23,532 nt of DNA, from NCBI RefSeq assembly GCF_964187635.1, contig NZ_CAXLMO010000002.1, positions 1-23,532 of the forward strand. The letters are read 5' to 3'. Below, in pieces: positions 9,301 to 15,122 of the stretch. This stretch comes from Seribacter sulfatis. Its GTDB lineage: Bacteria > Verrucomicrobiota > Verrucomicrobiia > Opitutales > Seribacteraceae. The notes beneath the pieces are model-generated. The model was not told the origin of the DNA, did no database searches, and saw nothing but the letters and a program-made list of their open reading frames with translations. The number at the start of each line of letters is the position of its first letter. The first letter of the stretch is position 1. The position numbers were made by a program, and so were the translations under genes.

Positions 9301-9757
9301 GAATAACCTCACGATGATCGGCTTTTCCATCGCCATTGGTATCTTTCAAAAACAATACGTCGTTGCTGTTAGCCACATAGACTCCTCCGTCCCCGGGAAG
9401 CACGCCAGTTGGAATATGCAGATCATCTGCAAAAACTGTATGCTTATCCGCAACTCCGTCCCCATTGGTATCTTCCAATATAACCAACTGGTCGGACTCT
9501 TCCTCGCCAGGTTTAATATGAGGATAAAGCGGACTACCCACCACCCATAACCGGCCCATTGAATCCCAGTTCATATGAATCGGGTTACGCACCACCGGCT
9601 CACTGGCAAAAAGGTTTATCTTTGCCCCTTCCGGTAAAACAAATGAATCTAACTGAGCCTGAATCGAAGTATCAGGAATTTTGGTGAGGCCCCGTTGGCC
9701 AAAGGTAATGGTAAATAGGGTGAAAAAAAGAAAAAGGGAAAAGGTGGTAATTTTCAT
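6323..9757 (-). CDS. PVC-type membrane-bound-dehydrogenase/HEAT/cytochrome c protein
   Basis: The 1144-residue secreted product has a signal peptide at 1-20. A beta-propeller of the 'membrane-bound dehydrogenase' type spans about 34-380 and includes calcium-loop-like Asp-Thr-Asn-Gly-Asp-Gly stretches. A long helical region of HEAT-like repeats covers about 385-840. The C-terminal PVC-type haem domain has Cys864-Val-Ala-Cys867-His868, the family's Glu-Pro-Ser-Lys-Lys-Ile-Lys-Glu-Gly-Tyr stretch, and a probable axial methionine at 961 in Leu-Met-Pro-Val-Gly-Leu. A further domain of about 150 residues after 985, which I do not recognise, follows the haem domain. Such proteins are abundant in Planctomycetes and Verrucomicrobia and are thought to oxidise sugars or alcohols and pass electrons to the haem, but activity is rarely proven. 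The gene follows the SGNH-like gene by 23 bases and precedes GDPD by 5, so the three are probably one transcript. Confidence 0.9.
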   Translation of the reverse strand: MKITTFSLFLFFTLFTITFGQRGLTKIPDTSIQAQLDSFVLPEGAKINLFASEPVVRNPIHMNWDSMGRLWVVGSPLYPHIKPGEEESDQLVILEDTNGDGVADKHTVFADDLHIPTGVLPGDGGVYVANSNDVLFLKDTNGDGKADHREVILSGFGTEDTHHIVHTFRWGPEGMMWLNQSIYIHTHLDTPYGIRRLLGGGMWHYRPETKRSEVFMKGLVNPWGHAFDEWGQSFMTDGAGGQGINFVYPRSVFVASPGAPRKLEGLNPGQPKLCGLEVLSGSHIPEHWRGALASPDFRGHRIKTFRLSDKGSAFESREYKELLASRHGAFRPIDVKMGPDGAIYVADLYNPIIQHGEVDFRDPRRDHKHGRIWRISFPENPPAPFTKPAEMNSKALAEALLFSEENIVRELATAELRTRNPDQMLSALNSFPLKDDIHVVRRVWATQALNRLDIGLAKQLTQSKSHKARAAGLRAIYYDASNSKYKNILSIAEEAVSDPSPHVRLWGVSLLAQLDSPKTVAIALRALEGVEVDDFLDFAVWSICREHRDRWVNEMKSKGENPFANLSQLLFASSAIGEPMGADQILASVESGKIKDDRKVWEVANWMANEGSPNHLEKLLNLATKSSSVSRQHAYLNALLNAKKIRKINPSGDLQRVIQFLESENDTIWSTATQLAGLWKLEVARPSLELVLKSKQSKQQRKNAAIDSLIAMGGEKTRQFFDQQIVDEQNTYEQKITLIKGQLKLQPNLAAKRAINLLQNIPNTQDSGSVFSAFIGNRGATQAFTNELQGKKLSQNVALKGMQLAESSPTRPKALIAVLQKAGGLKAMKMSLSKDEMITMIERVNMHGNAKRGESVYRRENLQCVACHAIGEVGGVIGPNLVSIGASAPVDYLIESLLEPSKKIKEGYHTNLVTLKNGDSFAGGILSETDSELVIRDLTGKHNRIAKADIGSQIISPVSLMPVGLTTQLREDEFVDLVRFMNELGKEGKYKTRTNRFARQWEVLPVRSPNPGTIHHYGAEMFTQEFSGYKWEPFYAMVGGGIPVDEVPVALQRRADKYQVMRTHIEVTKPGKHKMRLQGNLSQMSLFLGSEEIEFPPKGDGADLLVDCKKVGKQEILLVLQGAGSKTQFSLEALSEDMNMIKTF

Positions 9758-9780
9758 GAATTAAAATAGTGGTAGGTAGA

Positions 9781-10809
9781 TTATCCTTGGGAACCTTTAA
9801 GCAATTGACTTCGGATCGCTTCAATCTCTTTCTCCCGTTCTTCAATAATGGGATCAAATTGAGGAATTTCTTTCGCATTATTCCCCTGTTCATGTTTTCT
9901 AAATAAGTACAGATAGGTTTCATTGGCTGGTCTCCATCGATGAAAAAATAAGCGGTTTTTCTCGATGATACCTTCCCTCAAATTTTCGGTCCGAGTATCT
10001 GGCTGGATTGCTTCATATCCCAAGCCCAGAGCAAGTTGGGAAGCCAGCTCACGGTATCCATGCTTGGTGAAATGAAGCCCGTCATGAGTAAACGCTTTAG
10101 TGGAAGCTTCTTTTTCCGGTTTATCTCCCCCCATTGCCCTGAAAAGATCAACGAAATGAAGGTTCTCTTTCTTCGCAAAAGCTTGTAGAGCGTCCCGAAT
10201 CTTGGCAAGTCTTCGATTATTTTCCTGATGGTCAGGTAGTGGACTCCCTAGGTTTTCAAACGGTGGTGGGGCGACTACAACGATTTCCCTTAAATCATCA
10301 CCAGCCTCCTTTCTTATTTCTTCAAGCATTTTTCCATATCCTTCCAGAAAAACCGCTACACTTTCATCCCAACTCCCTGCGGAACGCTTGCTCGCCGTGG
10401 ATTCGTCCGTCCATGCCCGACCACTTGACAAAGCGACTTCCGCACCATAATTGAGCAAAACCACGCGGGGCTTCCATTCGGCAATTATTTTCTTTAGCCT
10501 TTCCCTCCCCTCTTTGGGTTTTCCAAAGTAAGAACGGGCATCATTAAAGACCGTGTCTCCACTCCAACCGAGGTTTCGAAATCTTAGGCCACTCACCTTC
10601 GGACCTGCCCCCAAAGTCAGAGCACTTTCGAGATATCCATTTAAACGAGCCCGCTCGATTAACCCGCCACCCACAAGAGCTACACGGTCTCCTGTATGCA
10701 AAAGAGGAGTAGAGACCTTGCCATGATGATCTGCTTGAACAAAAGCGGAGGGAAAAACAAAACTAAAAAACAGGAACAAAGAGGTGAGGTGGAATGTAGG
10801 ACTTTTCAT
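9781..10809 (-). CDS. Secreted SGNH-fold protein lacking the nucleophile serine
   Basis: The 342-residue product has a signal peptide (to about Ala26) and an SGNH/GDSL-type domain. Block II is clear as Asn-Leu-Gly-Trp-Ser-Gly-Asp-Thr at 79-86, block III is the Asn-Tyr-Gly stretch at 120-122, and block V is Asp243-Gly-Leu-His246. Block I, normally Gly-Asp-Ser or Gly-Asn-Ser, reads Val-Gly-Gly-Gly-Leu-Ile-Glu-Arg at 46-53, so the catalytic serine is replaced by glycine. The protein is therefore probably a binding or structural module, or uses different chemistry. The C-terminal part (about 275-342) contains a conserved-looking Phe-Phe-His-Arg-Trp-Arg-Pro-x-Asn-Glu-Thr-Tyr stretch and a charged tail. 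It is 23 bases upstream of the large haem protein. From memory, homologous domains occur fused to such haem proteins in other PVC bacteria, so the two products may act as a complex. Confidence 0.8.
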   Translation of the reverse strand: MKSPTFHLTSLFLFFSFVFPSAFVQADHHGKVSTPLLHTGDRVALVGGGLIERARLNGYLESALTLGAGPKVSGLRFRNLGWSGDTVFNDARSYFGKPKEGRERLKKIIAEWKPRVVLLNYGAEVALSSGRAWTDESTASKRSAGSWDESVAVFLEGYGKMLEEIRKEAGDDLREIVVVAPPPFENLGSPLPDHQENNRRLAKIRDALQAFAKKENLHFVDLFRAMGGDKPEKEASTKAFTHDGLHFTKHGYRELASQLALGLGYEAIQPDTRTENLREGIIEKNRLFFHRWRPANETYLYLFRKHEQGNNAKEIPQFDPIIEEREKEIEAIRSQLLKGSQG

Positions 10810-10904
10810 GAGCTATATATATATCCATTATTTCTTTTCTTACGAAAAAAGACAAAGTTCTTTTTACAATTGAAAGTAGCAGAGTCAGTCCAAAAACACT
10901 CTTT

Positions 10905-10935
10905 TTATACAAAATACTGCATACGATTGTATAAT
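10905..10935 (+). promoter_or_regulatory. Candidate promoter and operator of the flavin reductase operon
   Basis: In the 152-base gap between divergent genes, a consensus TATAAT lies at 10930-10935, about 26 bases before the ATG at 10962. A perfect 8-bp inverted repeat has arms at 10905-10912 and 10927-10934 with a 14-base spacer, so the right arm overlaps the -10 box and the left arm sits near the -35 position. This is the geometry expected of a repressor operator. Old Yellow Enzymes are often controlled by TetR- or MarR-type repressors, but no regulator gene is visible here. The opposite, SGNH-side promoter must also lie in this gap but is not clear. Confidence 0.4.
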
Positions 10936-10961
10936 CAGGAACTTTTGTTTAAATACTTTTA

Positions 10962-12050
10962 ATGACTAAACAACTTTTAACACCCACCCAAATTGGGGAT
11001 CTACCATTAAAGAACCGAGTTATTCTCGCACCGATGACACGAACTCGAGCAACGCCGGATGGTTGTCCAACGGAATTAATGGCAGAGTATTACGGACAGC
11101 GCGCATCAGCCGGTTTGGTCATTGCCGAAGCAACTGGTGTGGATAGCAGTGCAATTGCCTGGATAAATATGCCTGGTATTTACAATAATGAACATGTCGA
11201 AGGTTGGAAAAAGACGACTCAGGCAGTTCACCAAAAAGATGGTACAATCTTTTTGCAACTCTGGCATCCAGGCCGGGCCACACACAGTCTATTGATCAAT
11301 GGCCAGCAACCTGTAGCCCCCTCCGCTATCCGCCTTGAAAATAATGAAACTCATACCCCAGATGGCAGTAAACCCTACGAGGTCCCCAGAGCACTTGAGC
11401 TCGAGGAAATTCCGCAAATTATTGCGATGTTCAGAAAAGGAGCAGAACTGGCAAGAGCTGCCGATTTCGATGGTATCGAAATACACTCGGCCAATGGGTA
11501 CATACTCGATCAATTTCTACAGTCCAAAACAAATCATAGAACGGATAAATATGGCGGAAGTATGGAAAACCGTTATCGGTTACTCGATGAAGTCGTTCAG
11601 GCAGTCGGAGAAGTTTTTCCCTTCAATCGAATAGGCGTCCGCCTGTCACCCAATGGAATATTTGATGATATGGGTTCCCCTGATTATCGAGAACAGTTCA
11701 CTTACTCAGCCAAACAACTCAATCAATATGGATTATCTTACTTACATATCATGGATGGTCTTGCTTTTGGCTTTCATGAGCTTGGTGAACCCATGACCCT
11801 CCAGGAATTTCGTGCGGTTTTTAAAGGACCCATTATGGGTAATTGTGGATACACCGAAGAGACTGCTGAAAAAGCCATATCCGAAGGTCACGCAGATATG
11901 ATTGCCTTTGGGCGTCCATTCATCAGTAACCCAGACCTAGTGAAACGATTCGCTGCCAATTCCCCTCTTGCAGAAGATGCAGATCCTTCGACTTGGTACA
12001 GTTCCTCGACTGCCGAAGGGTACACCGATTTTCCATCCAACACGCATTAA
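10962..12050 (+). CDS. Old Yellow Enzyme family NADPH:flavin oxidoreductase (NemA-like)
   Basis: The 362-residue cytoplasmic product is a full-length FMN-dependent ene-reductase. It begins with the family's typical stretch of Leu-Lys-Asn-Arg-Val, then Ala-Pro-Met-Thr-Arg (23-27). The substrate-binding and proton-donor motif is His175-Ser-Ala-Asn178-Gly-Tyr180, followed by Asp-Gln-Phe-Leu, then Asp-Lys-Tyr-Gly-Gly-Ser, Asn-Arg-Tyr-Arg and Val-Arg-Leu-Ser-Pro, ending with Phe-Gly-Arg-Pro-Phe near 316-320. The length and motifs match the NemA/PETN-reductase/XenB class, which reduces electrophilic alkenes, N-ethylmaleimide and nitro-esters with NAD(P)H. There is no Shine-Dalgarno site and a short leader after the TATAAT box. 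It is the first gene of a two-gene plus-strand unit set between two minus-strand blocks. The physiological substrate is unknown; electrophile detoxification is the usual guess. Confidence 0.93.
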   Translation: MTKQLLTPTQIGDLPLKNRVILAPMTRTRATPDGCPTELMAEYYGQRASAGLVIAEATGVDSSAIAWINMPGIYNNEHVEGWKKTTQAVHQKDGTIFLQLWHPGRATHSLLINGQQPVAPSAIRLENNETHTPDGSKPYEVPRALELEEIPQIIAMFRKGAELARAADFDGIEIHSANGYILDQFLQSKTNHRTDKYGGSMENRYRLLDEVVQAVGEVFPFNRIGVRLSPNGIFDDMGSPDYREQFTYSAKQLNQYGLSYLHIMDGLAFGFHELGEPMTLQEFRAVFKGPIMGNCGYTEETAEKAISEGHADMIAFGRPFISNPDLVKRFAANSPLAEDADPSTWYSSSTAEGYTDFPSNTH

Positions 12051-12074
12051 AATAAAAATTTCAGGTCATCCTAC

Positions 12075-12977
12075 ATGAACGATTTAACCAATAAACAATC
12101 CGGTCTTCTGTTTGGCTCTTACTGTGCAGACGCCCTTTCCCTTGGTGTACACTGGATCTACGATGCAAATGAACTGGCTCAAAAACATGGGCGGATAACT
12201 CACTACAAGGGACCTGGCGCTGATTCCTACCATCCCCATAAGAAAGCGGGGGATCAGGGGCATGTGGGAGACCAGTCCCTTTGCCTGTTAACATTTCTTT
12301 CAAGAGAAAAAAAGTGGGATCCTTCCATGTTTATGGACGACTGGCTCGGCATGTGGCCCGACTACAATGATTATGTGGATGGTGCCAGCAAAGCTACCTT
12401 GGCCAATGTACAAAATCAAACTGACAAGACTCAAGGTGGTAGCGATTCAGTGGAAATTGCCGGCCCGGCTAGGATTGCCCCACTTATTGTATACCTTTCA
12501 AGTTCCTCCGAAAGTGAAGTGGTTAAAGCAGCGGTTGAGCAAACCATGCTTACCCATCGTTCCAAAGAAGCCGAAGAATCCGCAACCTTTCTCGCCAAGG
12601 CAGGTTATCGACTCATACATGGAGCCAACCTGCTTGATACCCTCAACGAAACGGCACCCGAGTGGGCACTCAAAAAAGCAGACAGTGTGCTCTCGGAAAA
12701 TGCCGTGGATGCAATCGGTAAACTCGGACCCGCCTGCTCCATTTCATCCGCCCTCCCCGCCGTTCTCTATTTAGCCTTAAAGCACGGGGGTGATACCGAA
12801 GCAGCACTTATCGAAAACGCCATGGCAGGAGGAGATAATTGTGCCCGTGGATTAGCCTTGGGCATACTCTTAGGTGCGGCCAATGGAATTTCCTCCATTC
12901 CCGAGCATTGGATCGCCGATTTAAAATCCACAAAGTGCCTCGATCAATTTCTGAAAACTAATTCTTCTGAGGGCTAA
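12075..12977 (+). CDS. ADP-ribosylglycohydrolase-family protein with altered metal sites
   Basis: The 300-residue all-helical product lacks a signal peptide, so it is cytoplasmic. It matches the ADP-ribosylglycohydrolase (DraG/ARH) family in layout: Leu-Phe-Gly-Ser-Tyr-Cys-Ala-Asp-Ala-Leu at 12-21, Ala-Gly-Pro-Ala-Arg-Ile-Ala-Pro-Leu at 129-137 and Gly-Gly-Asp-Asn-Cys-Ala-Arg-Gly at 252-259, then Leu-Leu-Gly-Ala-Ala-Asn-Gly. Family members remove ADP-ribose from proteins or small molecules using two Mg ions. Here the canonical Thr-Asp-Asp-Thr reads Gly-Asp-Gln-Ser (65-68), and the canonical Gly-Gly-Asp-Thr-Asp-Thr reads Gly-Gly-Asp-Asn-Cys-Ala, so several metal ligands are missing. It is either a divergent subfamily with another substrate or a non-catalytic relative, as in jellyfish J1 crystallins. 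It follows the flavin reductase gene by 24 bases and is probably co-transcribed. Confidence 0.8.
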   Translation: MNDLTNKQSGLLFGSYCADALSLGVHWIYDANELAQKHGRITHYKGPGADSYHPHKKAGDQGHVGDQSLCLLTFLSREKKWDPSMFMDDWLGMWPDYNDYVDGASKATLANVQNQTDKTQGGSDSVEIAGPARIAPLIVYLSSSSESEVVKAAVEQTMLTHRSKEAEESATFLAKAGYRLIHGANLLDTLNETAPEWALKKADSVLSENAVDAIGKLGPACSISSALPAVLYLALKHGGDTEAALIENAMAGGDNCARGLALGILLGAANGISSIPEHWIADLKSTKCLDQFLKTNSSEG

Positions 12978-13022
12978 GTATACGAGTGTTTTGACGCTCT
13001 TCAATGGAGCTTCACTTACAGT

Positions 13023-13808
13023 CTACTTTCTTTTCTGACTGAACATCCAGTCGTAAAATTCCTTACTTGAATAAACTACTTGCCGGGCATTGTGCCCCTG
13101 GTCCTCGTAGACTTTAATTTTAGCGATTTTGCCTCCGGCTTTTTTTATGGCATCAACCATTCGAACTGATCTCTCGGCGGGCACAACCTTATCCTTGGCT
13201 CCCGCAAATGCGTATACCGGAACCTTGGCTAAATTTGCGGCCCATTGATCCAGTTCAATAGTCACATCCTTGGGTCCACCCGGACCGATGCCTCCGACAA
13301 CGGGTGCAATGGCCGCAAAATGTTGAGGGCTATTTCCACCCCATGTCCAGGATCCGTATCCACCCATGCTGTTACCGGTCAGATAAATTCTTTTTGAATC
13401 AAAATCCAAACTTGCACTCAATCCTTTAAGCAACAGATCCAAATCACTGGCTTCCCAAGTTCCCCGACCCCCCACTTTTCGAGTACGAGAACATTGCGGA
13501 ACCACAATGTGACACGGACCTTTTTTAAACTTATTGATTCCCTCAAGCAATGCTCGAGCTTGTCCCTGTAACCGCTTCACATCGCTTCCCACACCACCCG
13601 CTCCGTGCAGATAGATTAACAAGGCAGGTTTCTTATCTCCCGTCCCTTTTGCGGAGAATAAAAGGTATTCAGGATTTAAACATTTTGTACTCTTTGAAAA
13701 TTTTGAATCTAAAGTACGGACTTCTGGCTGTTCGCGTTGTGCAAATAATGAACCCAGTAAAAATAATGGAATGATTGCAATGAATAGATTTTTCATACCA
13801 TTCATCAT
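13023..13808 (-). CDS. Secreted serine esterase, prolyl-oligopeptidase/PHB-depolymerase-like
   Basis: The 261-residue alpha/beta hydrolase has an N-terminal signal peptide ending near Leu-Phe-Ala-Gln (residues 21-24). Oxyanion-hole sequence Leu-His-Gly-Ala-Gly-Gly lies at 67-72, the nucleophile elbow Gly-Asn-Ser-Met-Gly-Gly puts Ser at 147, the acid is probably Asp206 in Ala-Lys-Asp-Lys-Val, and the histidine is 239 in Gln-Gly-His-Asn. This arrangement is typical of the secreted 'predicted peptidase' and polyhydroxybutyrate-depolymerase-like esterases common in Planctomycetes and Verrucomicrobia, often active on acylated sugars. Translation could start at the first or second of two adjacent ATG codons or at Met5; a weak AGAGG lies nine bases before the first. 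The gene is the last of the minus-strand block and lies tail-to-tail with the ADP-ribosylglycohydrolase gene, 45 bases away, with no clear terminator in between. Confidence 0.85.
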   Translation of the reverse strand: MMNGMKNLFIAIIPLFLLGSLFAQREQPEVRTLDSKFSKSTKCLNPEYLLFSAKGTGDKKPALLIYLHGAGGVGSDVKRLQGQARALLEGINKFKKGPCHIVVPQCSRTRKVGGRGTWEASDLDLLLKGLSASLDFDSKRIYLTGNSMGGYGSWTWGGNSPQHFAAIAPVVGGIGPGGPKDVTIELDQWAANLAKVPVYAFAGAKDKVVPAERSVRMVDAIKKAGGKIAKIKVYEDQGHNARQVVYSSKEFYDWMFSQKRK

Positions 13809-13861
13809 TCGAAAAAGCCTCTAAAAGAACAAGGCTAGATTACGCAATTTTGACTTATTTT

Positions 13862-15043
13862 TTAGTCCGCATCTCGCTTGTCAACGAACTCGTCAAAAAC
13901 TTTTTTATCATGATTGATCGCACGGTAGGTACGAATATTGTCCTTGATTTCAACTTCAATGACATGGCGGGTAGGTTCGAATTTTTCCACATACCAATAC
14001 TCCTTGGCTCCGGGCTTCCGAGTCTTTACCCCCCAAGCTCCATCTCCAATATATAGCGTGCCATCTTGGTTTACTTTGTCTCCCTTCAAAAGTTTAGAAC
14101 GCTTGTAAACATGGTGATCGTTTTCAAAGGCAGCATCCAGGCCGTATTGGTCAAACAAGGGAACCCAATGCTTTCTCATACTTTTACTGATGGGACTATT
14201 CAATCCACCCTTCATAATTCCGTAAGCGGGGAAATGATAGAGAGCAAATAAGTGGGTACGATCCTTGCGAGAAGAAAGCGAGGATTTTAAAAATTCGACC
14301 TGACTCTCAATGGTATAGGTATGGGAGGAGTCGAGTATTACCACAGATAAATCTTCGTATAGATCGATGGTATAATAGGATTTCAGTTTTTGTGGAAATG
14401 GAAATAAGTTGTAAAACATAGGAGCTTCCTTGGGAGTTTTTCCATACCCGCCATTGACCTCATGGTTGCCAATCGCCACAATAAATGGAATGGAATACCC
14501 GTCCTCGCTCACCGCATGATCTGCGTATTCCTCAATCCAATCTAGCCACCGCTCCCACGACTGACCATTTGCATAAGCCAAGTCTCCTCCCAAGAGTGCA
14601 AAATGGGGAGATCTTGATGCCATCGCCTTCACCCCACCCTTGTGAAAATCGGGAGAATGCATCATATCCCCACCGGTCACAAAACTAATGCGATCCGGTC
14701 GTTTTGATGGTAAGGTTCGAGCACGAAATTCCTTATCGCCCAGAAATATTCGGTAACCTGTACTTGGACTCAAACCTGTAAGTTGAACCTGACAAACCTC
14801 CAATCCCGAGCCCTTGTAAAAAGAATGTCTTTTCACATTTGTAGATTGTGTATCTTTTTGATCAGCCTGCCCCCAAAGAAAAAGGGTTGGATCTTTATCT
14901 TTCACTAACCAAATCACATTCAGCGTGGTGGAAGGAGAGTCCGTCCAGGTAAAAAGAGCTTCCTCAATACCCTTAGCTGCCTTCAGAGAAAATGAGAGAA
15001 TGAGAGATGTAAATGTAAGGAGGATGGGTAAGGATAATTTCAT
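13862..15043 (-). CDS. Secreted purple-acid-phosphatase-like metallophosphoesterase
   Basis: The 393-residue product has a signal peptide (about 1-22), a fibronectin-III-like N-terminal domain (about 25-115) with the Leu-Ser-Pro-Ser-Thr-Gly-Tyr-Arg pattern near 91-98, and a calcineurin-type phosphoesterase domain. Motifs: Gly-Gly-Asp at 124-126, Gly-Gly-Asp-Leu-Ala-Tyr at 152-157, Gly-Asn-His-Glu at 192-195, Tyr-His-Phe-Pro at 269-272, and a final Asn-Asp-His-His-Val-Tyr-Lys-Arg at 308-315. In purple acid phosphatases the last motif is Gly-His-x-His-x-Tyr-x-Arg, so one metal-binding histidine seems shifted or replaced here. The layout (Fn3 plus phosphoesterase) matches that family, which cleaves phosphomonoesters outside the cytoplasm. 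It lies 79 bases downstream of the SASA/phosphoesterase fusion and 53 bases before the esterase gene, in a likely operon. Confidence 0.85.
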   Translation of the reverse strand: MKLSLPILLTFTSLILSFSLKAAKGIEEALFTWTDSPSTTLNVIWLVKDKDPTLFLWGQADQKDTQSTNVKRHSFYKGSGLEVCQVQLTGLSPSTGYRIFLGDKEFRARTLPSKRPDRISFVTGGDMMHSPDFHKGGVKAMASRSPHFALLGGDLAYANGQSWERWLDWIEEYADHAVSEDGYSIPFIVAIGNHEVNGGYGKTPKEAPMFYNLFPFPQKLKSYYTIDLYEDLSVVILDSSHTYTIESQVEFLKSSLSSRKDRTHLFALYHFPAYGIMKGGLNSPISKSMRKHWVPLFDQYGLDAAFENDHHVYKRSKLLKGDKVNQDGTLYIGDGAWGVKTRKPGAKEYWYVEKFEPTRHVIEVEIKDNIRTYRAINHDKKVFDEFVDKRDAD

Positions 15044-15122
15044 AAGGTTTATTGGAGATTTAGAGATTGGGAGTCTTTCTTTAATCCGATTTTAAGGAAG
15101 GTTTAACAAATAAGTAAACTGA

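Noticed and set aside
9672..9923. An 83-codon minus-strand frame spanning the gap between the SGNH-like and haem genes
   Set aside because: It overlaps both real genes in a different frame and has no motif. The two flanking genes have clear ends and signal peptides.
12367..12774. A 135-codon plus-strand frame inside the ADP-ribosylglycohydrolase-like gene
   Set aside because: It is in another frame of a gene with family motifs on both sides. The translation is Pro- and Lys-rich without any recognisable feature.
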